A stretch of 64,000 bases of DNA from Pseudomonas sp. DNDY-54 (GCF_019880365.1 NZ_CP082271.1:372001-436000); one strand, 5' to 3'. Shown: positions 36,436 through 45,677, counted from the stretch's first letter. A program made the numbers and translations. Notes: generated by a model from the sequence alone, not told the origin.

Positions 36436-38004
36436 ATGCGCCCTACCTTCCGCCTTCACCCCAAGGCATGTCTTCTACACGCAGCAGCGCTACTGGGGCT
36501 GCTGCTGTTCCATGAATGGATGGCTCTGCCGTTCTATCTGACGGTGATTTCGATTCTTTTGCTCGGCCTCTGGCCATGGTTCGGCCCTTGGCGCACAGGG
36601 GAACACGATCCGGCTGCAGTCGATGTTGACGTGCTGAGCTCAGCGGCGTTGAGCAAAAGCCTGTCCCGCCATACCTGCCACAACGCCCTGTCAGCCGCGC
36701 AGGTGTCGTTCAGCGCTGAACAACTGGCTTCACGTCTGCAATCGCAGCTCGCGGCAGTCAGCGAGATCGCCAAAGGCGCCGAGGCGATGACTGCGACCGA
36801 ACAGGACAGCGCCGCCCGCGCGCACCAAACGCTAGAAGCCGCGCAAGCGGTGCGGTGCAGCAGCGATGCCGGACGAAGCGAGCTGCAGCACGCGATCGAG
36901 CGTATGCAGACCCTCAGCGCCCAGACCCAAGCCAGCCGCGAGCTGCTTGACGGCCTTGCGGCGCGCACCGAAGAAATTCGTCAGATCACCGATGTGATCC
37001 AGTCCATCGCCAGCCAGACCAACCTGCTCGCGCTGAATGCCGCGATCGAGGCCGCGCGCGCCGGGGAGGCCGGGCGCGGCTTTGCGGTGGTAGCCGACGA
37101 GGTGCGCAACCTGGCCGGTCGCACCAGTACCGCCACTGAGGAAGTCGGCCGAATGGTCAACGATATTCGGGAGCAGAGCGGAGCGGTGGTCAGTCATATC
37201 CAAAAGCAGGCGAGCGAGCTCGACGAAGCGGCGGCCCAAATCTCCGGCACTGGGGCCCAGCTCAGCGGCATCGCCGAGTTGGCCGGCAATGTCGAAACCC
37301 AGGTGGCAGAAATCGCGTCTGGCACCGCCAGCAATCATGAGCGGCTTGCGCAGCTGTTCGTGGCAGTCGAGCAATTGCGTGGGGACGCGCTGGAAAGCGA
37401 GGCCCAGACCCGCCAGTTGGAGCAGGCTGCTGAAAAACTGGTCGGGCAGGCGGAAACGGTCAGCGAGCAGCTCGCCGAAGTGCAGCTGGACGACTATCAC
37501 CAGCGAGTCTTCGATCTGGCTCGGGAGGCCGCGGCCACCATCAGCGCACGCTTCGAGACGGATGTGCAAGCCGGGCGACTGACGCTGGACGATCTTTTCG
37601 ATCGCAACTACAAAGCGCAGCCGGGGACAAATCCCGTCCGATACAGCACCCGTTTCGACCGCTACGCCGACGAGGTTCTTCCCTCGATCCAAGAGCCGTT
37701 GCTCGACCGCAACGATGCGCTGGTCTATGCCATCGCCACCACACCGGACGGCTATGTACCGACTCACAACCGAGCCTTCAGCCAGCCGCCAGTGGGTGAT
37801 CCGGAAATCGACAGGGTCAAAAGTCGCAGCAAACGGCTGTTCAACGACCGCACCGGCGGGCGCTGTGGCAGCCACCAGCGCAAAGTCTTGTTGCAGACCT
37901 ATAGCCGCGACACCGGCGAGCTGATGCATGACCTTTCGGTACCGATCATCGTAAGCGGCCGTCATTGGGGCGGGCTGCGATTGGGCTATCGCCCTGAGCC
38001 GTAG
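36436..38004 (+). CDS. Methyl-accepting chemotaxis protein with C-terminal sensor-like domain
   Basis: Chemoreceptor of 522 residues. A membrane hairpin lies at about residues 15-60 with almost no periplasmic loop, then the methylation helices and signalling domain with the hairpin tip IASQTNLLALNAAIEAARAGEAGRGFAVVADEVRNLA across residues 195-235. After about residue 370 comes a separate domain of some 150 residues (DLFDRNYK, GTNPVRYSTRF, DGYVPTHNRAFSQPP, RLFNDRTGGR, GRHWGGLRLGYR), a Cache/PAS-sized module found at the C-terminus of some bacterial MCPs. The start at 36436 follows AAGAGG; an upstream in-frame GTG (36373) is less likely. Probably senses a cytoplasmic signal. Confidence 0.88.
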   Translation: MRPTFRLHPKACLLHAAALLGLLLFHEWMALPFYLTVISILLLGLWPWFGPWRTGEHDPAAVDVDVLSSAALSKSLSRHTCHNALSAAQVSFSAEQLASRLQSQLAAVSEIAKGAEAMTATEQDSAARAHQTLEAAQAVRCSSDAGRSELQHAIERMQTLSAQTQASRELLDGLAARTEEIRQITDVIQSIASQTNLLALNAAIEAARAGEAGRGFAVVADEVRNLAGRTSTATEEVGRMVNDIREQSGAVVSHIQKQASELDEAAAQISGTGAQLSGIAELAGNVETQVAEIASGTASNHERLAQLFVAVEQLRGDALESEAQTRQLEQAAEKLVGQAETVSEQLAEVQLDDYHQRVFDLAREAAATISARFETDVQAGRLTLDDLFDRNYKAQPGTNPVRYSTRFDRYADEVLPSIQEPLLDRNDALVYAIATTPDGYVPTHNRAFSQPPVGDPEIDRVKSRSKRLFNDRTGGRCGSHQRKVLLQTYSRDTGELMHDLSVPIIVSGRHWGGLRLGYRPEP

Positions 38005-38124
38005 TGGACAGACGGCGCGTTGGCACAAGCGCCGTGTACTTTGGCACTCGTCTACCCTTCGTTCCTCTCTTGCGTGTCGACAAGCTGGCTAAGCTTGCCG
38101 CATTGGCTATCCGGAGCTTCGCCC

Positions 38125-38649
38125 ATGAAAACCTTGACTGATCATTTGGCGCAGTACGCCGCCTATCACCGCGACTCGCGCAATCTGTTGAGTCATTTCA
38201 TCGGTATTCCGATGATCGTCCTCGCCGTCGCGGTGCTGTTATCGCGTCCCGGGGTGGAGGTGGTCGGGCTATGGTTCAGCCCGGTCGTACTGGTTGCGCT
38301 GGCGGCGACGCTGTTTTATCTGCGACTTGACCTTCGCTTCGGTGTGCTCATGGGCGCAGTGCTGCTGCTGTGCGTCTGGGTTGGCGCGCTGTTGGCGCAG
38401 CAAGCGACCGCCGTCTGGCTGAGTGCGGGCGTCGGGCTCTTTGTGGTGGGCTGGATCATCCAGTTTGTGGGGCATTACTACGAGGGACGCAAGCCGGCGT
38501 TCGTTGACGATCTAACCGGACTGATTATCGGGCCGCTGTTCGTCGCGGCCGAATTGGGTTTCATCCTCGGTTGGCGTGAGCCTTTGCGCCAGGCCATCGA
38601 GTCGCGGGTCGGGCCGGTACGGCTGCATAACCGCCCGGTCGATGCCTGA
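38125..38649 (+). CDS. Mpo1-like (DUF962) membrane protein
   Basis: Membrane protein of 174 residues, MKTLTDHLAQYAAYHRDSRNLLSHFIGIPMIV at the start. Four hydrophobic segments and the conserved histidines of the DUF962 family are present (YHRD, SHFIGIP, QFVGHYYEGRKPAF). Yeast Mpo1 of this family is an Fe(II)-dependent dioxygenase acting on 2-hydroxy fatty acids in phytosphingosine breakdown; bacterial roles are not settled. It lies in the same direction as the chemoreceptor gene after 120 bp. Confidence 0.87.
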   Translation: MKTLTDHLAQYAAYHRDSRNLLSHFIGIPMIVLAVAVLLSRPGVEVVGLWFSPVVLVALAATLFYLRLDLRFGVLMGAVLLLCVWVGALLAQQATAVWLSAGVGLFVVGWIIQFVGHYYEGRKPAFVDDLTGLIIGPLFVAAELGFILGWREPLRQAIESRVGPVRLHNRPVDA

Positions 38650-38660
38650 CCGACAGACGA

Positions 38661-39410
38661 TCACTGGGTGGCCAGTGCCATCCATTGATCGCTCAGGCTG
38701 CGGGCATGGCGGTCGACCATGATCGGCGCGAAGGCTCGCCCTGAGGCGGTGTTGAAACTGTTGTTGCCGCTGTTCATGTCTTCGAGCGCCACCTTAAGGA
38801 AGTCCCAGCGCGTCTTCAGCTTGGCGATGGCGGGGTTGGATCCACCATCGAGGGCGGCGAGCTGCTCGTCGATGGACGGCACGAGGTGGCGTTCATCCTG
38901 GCCGAGGTAGGTGTCTGGCTGCTCTCGTGAGGTTTCAAAGGAACCGACGTACGCGCGACTCAGATATTGAACAGTCAGGTATTCGACCTTGGCCGGGAGT
39001 TCGGCGCGGAAATCGGCGCCTTGCTGACTGCGCACCGCGGTAAGGAAATCGCGGAGTGCCTTGCTCATCTGCAACGGCCAGCCCCAGGGCATGTCGTCCT
39101 CCTGGTAGCCGAAGGCGGAGCCTTCACGCAGCGTGGCTTGCAGCGTCTGGTGCAATTCACGCAGCTCGGTGGTAGCGCCCGGGAAACTGGCCAGTGCATC
39201 GGCCAACGACATCAGGTCGGTTTCCATACGCCTGAGGTGCGCTTTCTGAAAGCCCTCGCCACGGTAGAGCAGAAGGCTGCTTGTCGCCCGGTTGGCATGT
39301 ATCTGCATGCTTTCCAGCGCGGTGAACGTTTGGGCCTGGGCGGAATTGAGCAACGCTGGAAAACAGCCCGCCAGCACAATCACCATCCATATCCATTTGC
39401 GGTGATGCAT
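38661..39410 (-). CDS. Exported protein of unknown function
   Basis: Protein of 249 residues with a clear signal peptide (HHRKWIWMVIVLAGCFPALLNSAQA) and a mostly helical mature part (LESMQIHANRATSSLLLYRGEGF, LTAVRSQQGADFRAELP, the closing DRHARSLSDQWMALA). AAGGAGCG precedes the ATG at 39410. The FPALL context after GC is not a convincing lipobox, so it is probably soluble in the periplasm. No catalytic motif recognised. Convergent with the Mpo1-like gene (11 bp apart). Confidence 0.75.
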   Translation of the reverse strand: MHHRKWIWMVIVLAGCFPALLNSAQAQTFTALESMQIHANRATSSLLLYRGEGFQKAHLRRMETDLMSLADALASFPGATTELRELHQTLQATLREGSAFGYQEDDMPWGWPLQMSKALRDFLTAVRSQQGADFRAELPAKVEYLTVQYLSRAYVGSFETSREQPDTYLGQDERHLVPSIDEQLAALDGGSNPAIAKLKTRWDFLKVALEDMNSGNNSFNTASGRAFAPIMVDRHARSLSDQWMALATQ

Positions 39411-39587
39411 GTCGCGCTCCTTTTTATTTTTATAGAAGCTAAGTGCCGTGTTCGGCATTGGTGCGGTGGCTTAAGCCAATCGCTGGCATCTTGGTATCAC
39501 ACGGCGGGATGAAATCAAGCGGGGCGGCAGTATGGTGGTCAATCTTGGCCGGATCGCCATGCAACCTCGAGAAGCAGTCAGTGTCGC

Positions 39588-41138
39588 CTAGAGCATGCTT
39601 TCCAGCCCGATGAATTGGCTGAACCATGCGTTCAGCCGCCGCCAAATACCACCGGGCTCGCGCAGCAGTACCTGCCGATTCCCGTTGTCTTCGGCGAGCC
39701 AGACCAGGCGCTTGCGACCCTCTAGCTCGACCAACCGCACCTCGTAGCTCACCGCAGGCGACGTGCCCTCCAGCGTGAGTCGCTGCACCTCGCTGGCCAG
39801 CTCAGGGCTCTCGATGAGCACCCCGACTTCGGTGTTCCAGAGAATGGAACGGGGATCGAAATTGAGCGAGCCGAGGAAAACTTCCTGCCGATCGAACACA
39901 GCCGCCTTGCTGTGCAGACTCGATTCCGACTCGCCGCTCAGGCTGTATGTCGCCTGCTGATCAGGCTGTCGACGCAGCTCGAATAGCCGCACGCCGGCCT
40001 CCAGCAGTGCTGGACGGTAGGGCGCGTAGCCGCCATGCACGAGGGGGACGTCGGTGGCCTCGAGCGCGTTGGTCAGCACGCGGATGGCCACGCCGTTTTC
40101 GGCGTGGTCGCTGAGGTACTTCACGCCATCCTCGGTAGGCACGAAATAGGCTGAAATCAGCGTCATCTCGCGGGTAACCGCGTCCATGCTCGGTTGCAGT
40201 CGGGTGGTTAGCAGCAGATGTTCGTCCGGGATGCCGGAGGCGTTGATCTTGTCCGGATCATCCCAGAGCGCTTCACCCGGGGCCCAGGTCAGTTCCTGTA
40301 ACCACTGTTTGGAGAGGGGGCGGCCCAGTTCGGCCATCAGCGCCTGGTAACGCTGCGGGTTGGTTTGCTGCTCAGTTTGCAGATACAGGCCGATCTGCTG
40401 GCGCGCGACCTTGAGTTGGTCACGCTCAGGCGCGCTGCGCAGAAAGTGTTGCACGGGGATGCTGAGCGGATGATTCCAATATTGGTCGAAACTGGTCGCC
40501 AACTGCCGAGCGACGGGGCCGGCAGCGAGCAGATCGAGATCGGTAAAGTTAAGGCTCTGATCGGCGTCGAAGTATTCATCGCCCAGGTTGCGACCTCCCA
40601 CAATGGCCAGGCTGCTGTCCGCCAGCATCAGCTTGTTGTGCATGCGGCGGTGCTGCTGCGAGAGATGCAGCAGGCGGCCGAGGCTCCGAGTGATGATGTT
40701 GCTGCGACCCACGTGCAGCGGATTGAAGATGCGGATGAGGATGTTCGGGTGGGCCGCCAGGGTAGCGATCTCATAGTCGCTACCACTGGTGCCGATGTCA
40801 TCGAGCAACATCCTCACCCTGACGCCACGGTCAGCGGCCTTGAGCATTTCCTCGACCAGCGCCCGCGTGCTGAGACCGTCGTGGACGATGTAGTACTGAA
40901 CGTCGAGGCTGGTCTCGGCTGCCCGAATCATTCGGACACGTGCCGCGAACGCGTCCGCGCTGGCCGGCAGCAAGCGAAAACCCGATTCCCCCGCTGGCTG
41001 CCGGTCGGCCAGCGCGTCGATCTGTCGAGCCAGTTCTGAATCGTGGGTGGGCAGCGCGTGGGACGGTGGGGTGGGAACCACGTGTCCGGCGCAGCCAGTC
41101 AGCAACAGTAGCGCCACGAGCACCAGACGTATGCGCAA
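39588..41138 (-). CDS. Phospholipase-D family lipoprotein, cardiolipin-synthase-like
   Basis: Protein of 516 residues with lipobox LLTGC (Cys at about 16). Two HKD half-sites of the PLD superfamily are present: HNKLMLADSSLAIVGGRN (about 180) and HSKAAVFDRQEVFLGSLN (about 417), both complete. This build is that of ClsC-like cardiolipin synthases and related periplasmic phospholipases that move phosphatidyl groups. The C-terminal YEVRLVELEGRKRLVWLAEDNG is typical of the group. No YmdB-type partner is adjacent, so the exact reaction is open. Confidence 0.88.
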   Translation of the reverse strand: MRIRLVLVALLLLTGCAGHVVPTPPSHALPTHDSELARQIDALADRQPAGESGFRLLPASADAFAARVRMIRAAETSLDVQYYIVHDGLSTRALVEEMLKAADRGVRVRMLLDDIGTSGSDYEIATLAAHPNILIRIFNPLHVGRSNIITRSLGRLLHLSQQHRRMHNKLMLADSSLAIVGGRNLGDEYFDADQSLNFTDLDLLAAGPVARQLATSFDQYWNHPLSIPVQHFLRSAPERDQLKVARQQIGLYLQTEQQTNPQRYQALMAELGRPLSKQWLQELTWAPGEALWDDPDKINASGIPDEHLLLTTRLQPSMDAVTREMTLISAYFVPTEDGVKYLSDHAENGVAIRVLTNALEATDVPLVHGGYAPYRPALLEAGVRLFELRRQPDQQATYSLSGESESSLHSKAAVFDRQEVFLGSLNFDPRSILWNTEVGVLIESPELASEVQRLTLEGTSPAVSYEVRLVELEGRKRLVWLAEDNGNRQVLLREPGGIWRRLNAWFSQFIGLESML

Positions 41139-41199
41139 GGTCCGCTCCTTTAGGTTGTTATCGGTCCCTGCGGATTGGACGCCAGCGCAACGGCGAAAT

Positions 41200-42510
41200 T
41201 CAGATTAGGTCCTTGAGCCGATACCAGAGCATCCCCAGCGCGAGAAGTGGCGAGCGCAATCGCGGACCGCCGGGGAAGGTTGGATGAGGGACACGATCGA
41301 ACAGGTCGAAGCGGCCCTGAACCTGACCACTGATCGCCTCGGCGATCAGCCGGCCGGCGAGGTGGGTGGCGTTCAGTCCATGGCCGGCGTAAGCCTGGGC
41401 GTAGTACACGTTGGGCTGGTCGGGGAGTCGCCCGATCTGAGGGAGACGGTTCACGCCGATGCCGATCATGCCGCCCCACTGATAGTCGATGTTGATGCCT
41501 TGCAACTGCGCAAACACCTTGAGCATCTTCGGTTGCATATACGCGGCAATGTCGCGCGGATCGCGCCCGGAGTAATGGCAGGCGCCACCGAACAGCAATC
41601 GACGATCCACCGAGAGACGGAAATAATCCAGGCCCACCGCCTGATCGCAGACTGCCATGTTTTGCGGAAGCAGTTCATGGGCCAGGGATTCGGACAAGGG
41701 CTCGGTCGCGATGATGTAGCTGCCGGCGGGCAATACCTTACCGGAAAGGGTCGGTTGCAATCCTTGCAGATAAGCGTTGCACGCGAGCACCAGCTGTCCC
41801 GCTCGGACGCTACCGTGTGCGGTGTGCACCGTTACCTGCGAACCGTAGTCGATGCGCTGGACCGCCGAGCCTTCGAACAGGCGCACGCCCAGCGAAACGG
41901 CGGCGGCGGCTTCGCCCAGTGCGAGGTTGAGCGGATGCAGATGGCCTGATCCCATGTCAACAAGCCCGCCGAGGTATCGCTCGGAGCCGATCACCTCGCG
42001 CATACCGTCAAGCGGCACCAGGCGAAGCGGATGAGGGTAGCCGAGGCGCTTGAGGTCGGCCTGTTCCTCCTCGAAGCTGGCAAGATGCCGAGGCTTGTTC
42101 GCCAGGTCGCAGTATCCCCAGGTCAGGTGGCAGTCGATGGCGTATCGCTCGATTCGCTGGCGGACAATGTCAACCGCTTCAAAACCCATGCGTTTGAGCG
42201 CATCGACGCCTTCGACGCCAAGCACCGGCTGGAACTGCTCGACATCATGGCCGACACCGCGAATCAGCTGGCCCCCATTGCGGCCGCTGGCCCCCCAACC
42301 GATCTGATGTGCTTCCAGCAAGACTACGGACAGGCCGCGTTCAGCCAGCTCGATCGCGGTGTTTAGCCCGCTGAAGCCGCCTCCGACGATGCAGACGTCT
42401 GCCTCCTGCGCGCCCTGCAGATGGGTGAGCTCAAGGGACCGGTTGGCCGTTGCGGCGTAATAGGAAGGCGCATGATTCAGTACGCGAGCGACGGGTTGCG
42501 GGATAGTCAT
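41200..42510 (-). CDS. pauB4: FAD-dependent gamma-glutamylpolyamine oxidase, PauB4/PuuB-like
   Basis: DAO-family flavoprotein of 436 residues. FAD-binding ADVCIVGGGFSGLNTAIELAERGLSVVLLE (about 37-66), the GWGASGRNGGQL segment after it, and the late WGGMIGIGVNRLPQIGRLPDQPNVYYAQAYAGHGLNATHLAGRLIAEA split over residues 345-395 match PuuB. P. aeruginosa PauB enzymes oxidise gamma-glutamyl polyamines; the gene at this position there is pauB4. It lies beside dadR, with pauR two kilobases away, consistent with amine catabolism. Substrate inferred from homology and synteny. Confidence 0.87.
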   Translation of the reverse strand: MTIPQPVARVLNHAPSYYAATANRSLELTHLQGAQEADVCIVGGGFSGLNTAIELAERGLSVVLLEAHQIGWGASGRNGGQLIRGVGHDVEQFQPVLGVEGVDALKRMGFEAVDIVRQRIERYAIDCHLTWGYCDLANKPRHLASFEEEQADLKRLGYPHPLRLVPLDGMREVIGSERYLGGLVDMGSGHLHPLNLALGEAAAAVSLGVRLFEGSAVQRIDYGSQVTVHTAHGSVRAGQLVLACNAYLQGLQPTLSGKVLPAGSYIIATEPLSESLAHELLPQNMAVCDQAVGLDYFRLSVDRRLLFGGACHYSGRDPRDIAAYMQPKMLKVFAQLQGINIDYQWGGMIGIGVNRLPQIGRLPDQPNVYYAQAYAGHGLNATHLAGRLIAEAISGQVQGRFDLFDRVPHPTFPGGPRLRSPLLALGMLWYRLKDLI

Positions 42511-42587
42511 AAATCAGCCTTTGACGATTTGCCTGGCCGAAGGGTAGACCGGACACGGCCCGCTCAGCAAAAGCGCAGCCGAATCCA

Positions 42588-43076
42588 TCAGTCCGGTACC
42601 GGCAACTCCAATGACTCCTTTACTTCCTCCATGACGATGTAGCTCTTCGATTCGCGCACATGAGGCAGCTTGAGCAGGATGTCGCCCAGCAGCTTGCGGT
42701 AAGAGGCCATTTCCGAGATGCGCGCCTTGATCAGGTAATCGAAGTCTCCCGACACCAAGTGGCATTCCAGCACGTGCGGCAACTTGAGCACCGCGCGGCG
42801 AAACTCCTCGAAGATATCGCCGGATTTGTACGCCAGGCTGATCTCGACGAACACCAGCAGCCCACCTTTGAGGTGCTGCGGGTTGAGCCGCGCGGTATAG
42901 CCCATGATGATGCCTTCGCGCTCCAATCGGCGGACCCGCTCGGTGCAGGGGGTCGTGGACAGACCGATCCGCTCGCCTAATTCAGTGAACGGCATGCGCC
43001 CCTCGGCCTGCAGCAGGCGGAGGATCTGACGATCAATCTTGTCCAGTTCACGGCGGGTTTGATGCTTCGTTCGCAT
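42588..43076 (-). CDS. dadR: Lrp/AsnC-family regulator DadR
   Basis: Regulator of 162 residues with an N-terminal helix-turn-helix (KIDRQILRLLQAEGRMPFTELGERIGLSTTPCTERVRRLEREG) and a C-terminal RAM/AsnC effector domain (GDFDYLIKARISEMASYRKLLGDILLKLPHVRESKSYIVMEEVK, broken by strands). It is close to pseudomonad DadR, which activates dadA in response to L-alanine. It is divergent from dadA across about 150 bp that is AT-rich. The ATG at 43076 (MRTKHQTRRELDK) is preferred over an in-frame ATG 48 bases upstream. Confidence 0.92.
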   Translation of the reverse strand: MRTKHQTRRELDKIDRQILRLLQAEGRMPFTELGERIGLSTTPCTERVRRLEREGIIMGYTARLNPQHLKGGLLVFVEISLAYKSGDIFEEFRRAVLKLPHVLECHLVSGDFDYLIKARISEMASYRKLLGDILLKLPHVRESKSYIVMEEVKESLELPVPD

Positions 43077-43166
43077 AGGCGGATCGCCTCTATTAACGGG
43101 GTTTGTGGCGTGAATAATTCGCAAAGATAGCCATATATATAGAGAAAAACACTACAGGACGCTTTC

Positions 43167-43172
43167 TATACT
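43167..43172 (+). promoter_or_regulatory. -10 box of the dadA promoter
   Basis: TATACT lies 54 bases before the dadA start, with no good -35 box. Just upstream (about 43108-43145) is an AT-rich tract with ATATATATAG, the kind of sequence Lrp-family proteins bind. This fits a DadR-activated promoter. Confidence 0.5.
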
Positions 43173-43225
43173 CCGCACTAACAGTGACTCGGAAAAGCCC
43201 GGCAGCGAACGGGTAGGAGGCGGCG

Positions 43226-44527
43226 ATGCGTGTTCTGGTGATGGGTAGCGGTGTAATCGGCACGACCAGTGCCTATTATCTGGCTCGCGCCGGCTTCGAC
43301 GTCGTCGTGGTCGACCGTCAGCCAGCCGTAGCGATGGAGACCAGCTTCGCCAATGCGGGGCAGGTGTCACCCGGCTATGCCTCGCCCTGGGCCGCGCCTG
43401 GGGTCCCGCTTAAAGCGATGAAGTGGTTGATGCAGCGTCACGCGCCGCTCGCCATCAAACTCACCGGCGACTGGCAGCAATACCTTTGGATGGCTCAAAT
43501 GCTGCGCAACTGCACCGCGGCACGCTATGCGGTGAACAAGGAGCGCATGGTGCGGCTGTCCGAATACAGCCGCGACTGCCTGGATGAGCTGCGTACAGAA
43601 ACAGGCATCGACTACGAAGGCCGGCAGTGCGGCACGACCCAACTCTTCCGCACGCAGGCGCAGCTGGATAACGCCGCCAAGGACATCGCCGTACTGAAAG
43701 CGTCCGGTGTGCCTTACGAACTGCTTGATCGCGCCGGTATCGCGCGCGTCGAGCCGGCACTGGCGCGCGTGGCGGACAAACTCAGCGGTGCGCTACGTCT
43801 GCCCAACGATCAGACCGGTGACTGCCAGATGTTCACGACCAAGCTTGCCGACGTGGCTCGGGAGTTGGGGGTTGAGTTCCGTTTCAATCAGGACATCCAG
43901 CGATTGGAATATGCAGGCGACCGGCTCGACGGCGTTTGGATCGGTGGCCAACTGGAGAAGGCCGATCGCTACGTGCTGGCGCTGGGCAGTTACAGTCCGC
44001 AGATGCTCAAGCCGCTCGGTATCCACGCACCGGTCTATCCGCTTAAAGGCTACTCGCTGACGGTGCCGATCAGTGATCCGGCGATGGCGCCCGTGTCGAC
44101 GGTGCTGGATGAAACCTACAAAGTCGCCATCACCCGCTTTGATCAACGTATACGGGTCGGCGGAATGGCCGAAATCGCAGGGCACGACTTGTCGTTGAAC
44201 CCACGCCGCCGTGAAACACTGGAAATGGTGGTCGGAGATCTGTTCCCGTTAGGCGGTGATCCCCGCAGCGCCGAACTGTGGACGGGGTTGCGCCCCGCGA
44301 CGCCGGACGGCACGCCAATCATCGGCGCGACCGCTTATCGCAATCTGTTTTTGAACACCGGCCACGGTACCCTTGGTTGGACCATGGCCTGCGGTTCTGG
44401 CCGACTTCTGGCGGATCTGCTGGCCAAGAAACGCACTCAGATCAGCACGGATGGCCTGGATATCTCCCGATACGGCAACACCAAGGAATCGCACAAACAT
44501 GCCCATACAGCGCCTGCACACCAATGA
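43226..44527 (+). CDS. dadA: D-amino acid dehydrogenase small subunit DadA
   Basis: FAD-dependent dehydrogenase of 433 residues that oxidises D-alanine (and other D-amino acids) to keto acids and ammonia, passing electrons to the respiratory chain. FAD-binding VLVMGSGVIGTTSAYYLARAGFDVVVVDRQ begins at residue 3, then ETSFANAGQVSPGYASPWAAPGVPLKA, and the C-terminal WTGLRPATPDGTPIIG...NTGHGTLGWTMACGSGRLLADLL. All are standard for DadA. AGGAGG precedes the ATG. Its 3' end overlaps the RidA-like gene. The partner racemase gene dadX is not in the operon here. Confidence 0.96.
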   Translation: MRVLVMGSGVIGTTSAYYLARAGFDVVVVDRQPAVAMETSFANAGQVSPGYASPWAAPGVPLKAMKWLMQRHAPLAIKLTGDWQQYLWMAQMLRNCTAARYAVNKERMVRLSEYSRDCLDELRTETGIDYEGRQCGTTQLFRTQAQLDNAAKDIAVLKASGVPYELLDRAGIARVEPALARVADKLSGALRLPNDQTGDCQMFTTKLADVARELGVEFRFNQDIQRLEYAGDRLDGVWIGGQLEKADRYVLALGSYSPQMLKPLGIHAPVYPLKGYSLTVPISDPAMAPVSTVLDETYKVAITRFDQRIRVGGMAEIAGHDLSLNPRRRETLEMVVGDLFPLGGDPRSAELWTGLRPATPDGTPIIGATAYRNLFLNTGHGTLGWTMACGSGRLLADLLAKKRTQISTDGLDISRYGNTKESHKHAHTAPAHQ

Positions 44528-44855
44528 ACGCATGAGCCAGATCGTCATTCACCGCGGCACGGTGTACCTCGCCGGCCAGGTGGGTGACGGCATGAGCGCC
44601 GGGATAGAGCAACAGACCCGCGAAACTCTTGAGAATATCGAGCGTCTGCTCGGCGAAGCCGGCACGGACAAGCAGCACATTCTTTCGGTCACCATCTACC
44701 TGAGGGATATCGACGCGCACTTCGCCGGCATGAACGCCGTGTGGGACAGTTGGTTACCGATCGGCGTCGCGCCGGCACGTGCCACGGTCGAAGCCAAACT
44801 CTGCGAGCCGGAGATCCTCGTGGAGCTCTCCGTGGTAGCCGCGCTGCCGGGTTAG
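44499..44855 (+). CDS. RidA-like protein of the dad operon
   Basis: RidA/YjgF-family protein of 118 residues, starting MPIQRLHTNERMSQIVIH. Contains VYLAGQVGD, RLLGEAGTDKQHILSVTIYLRDI and GVAPARATVEAKLCEPEILVELSVVAA, including the active-site Arg. It overlaps the end of dadA by 29 bases and has AAGGA upstream of its ATG, so it is co-translated with it. It probably clears imine products released by DadA. Same position as PA5303 in P. aeruginosa. Confidence 0.9.
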   Translation: MPIQRLHTNERMSQIVIHRGTVYLAGQVGDGMSAGIEQQTRETLENIERLLGEAGTDKQHILSVTIYLRDIDAHFAGMNAVWDSWLPIGVAPARATVEAKLCEPEILVELSVVAALPG

Positions 44856-44966
44856 AGCGGGTCCAATCCCTGCGCCGAGTCATTTCGTTCCGGTGTGTTG
44901 AAAATACTGAACGCCCTCGCCATCATAGCCCCCTGTGTTTTTCGCGCTTGATTGGGGGCTCCCGTA

Positions 44967-45515
44967 TTGGACGTCGGTGTTCGACTGCAAACCATCCGTA
45001 AACTCAAGGGCCTGTCCCAGCGCGAACTGGCCAAACGTGCAGGCGTCACCAACAGCACGATTTCCATGATCGAGAAGAACAGCGTCAGCCCGTCGATCAG
45101 CTCTCTAAAAAAGGTGTTGAGCGGCATCCCGATGTCGCTTGTGGAGTTTTTCTCGCCAGATTTCGAGCAGGACAGCGATACGCAGGTGGTCTACAAGGCC
45201 GGCGAGCTGATCGATATTTCCGACGGTGCGGTGAGCATGAAACTGGTCGGAAAGGCCCATCCTGGCCGCGCCATCGCTTTCTTGGCGGAAACCTATCCGC
45301 CGGGGTCTGATACCGGCACGGACATGCTGGCGCATCAGGGCGAAGAGGCGGGCATGCTGGTCGAGGGGCGTCTGGAGTTGACCGTCAGTGGCCAGACCTA
45401 TGTGCTCGAAACCGGCGACAGCTATTACTTCGAGAGCAGCAAGCCGCATCGTTTCCGTAATCCATTCGACGCGCCGGCCAGGCTCATCAGCGCGACCACG
45501 CCAGCAAACTTCTAG
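44967..45515 (+). CDS. pauR: PauR-like XRE/cupin regulator
   Basis: Regulator of 182 residues with an N-terminal XRE helix-turn-helix (LQTIRKLKGLSQRELAKRAGVTNSTISMIEKN, about 7-38) and a C-terminal cupin (about 105-180, GEEAGMLVEGRLELTVSGQTYVLETGDSYYFESSKPHRFRN across strands). In P. aeruginosa the gene at this site, pauR, represses polyamine-catabolism genes. The likely start is TTG at 44967 giving a protein that begins DVGVRLQ as in homologues, with GGGGG upstream; no suitable ATG exists. Confidence 0.88.
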   Translation: MDVGVRLQTIRKLKGLSQRELAKRAGVTNSTISMIEKNSVSPSISSLKKVLSGIPMSLVEFFSPDFEQDSDTQVVYKAGELIDISDGAVSMKLVGKAHPGRAIAFLAETYPPGSDTGTDMLAHQGEEAGMLVEGRLELTVSGQTYVLETGDSYYFESSKPHRFRNPFDAPARLISATTPANF

Positions 45516-45615
45516 CGTGGCGGTGTGTTTCATACTTAGTCGTCTGGCGCTGCGACAAAGCGTCGCTGCAGATAGCAGGGCCATTCGTATTGTTTCGGCG
45601 GGCATGGCTTGCCGC

Positions 45616-45621
45616 TATACT
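45616..45621 (+). promoter_or_regulatory. -10 box upstream of cycB
   Basis: TATACT, five of six matches to the sigma-70 -10 consensus, 57 bases upstream of the cytochrome c5 start. No good -35 box at 16-18 bases. Confidence 0.4.
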
Positions 45622-45677
45622 GACCGCCGCTCGCGATACCGTGGCCGCGGGCGTGTCTAGCCACATGAGGGTATAAG

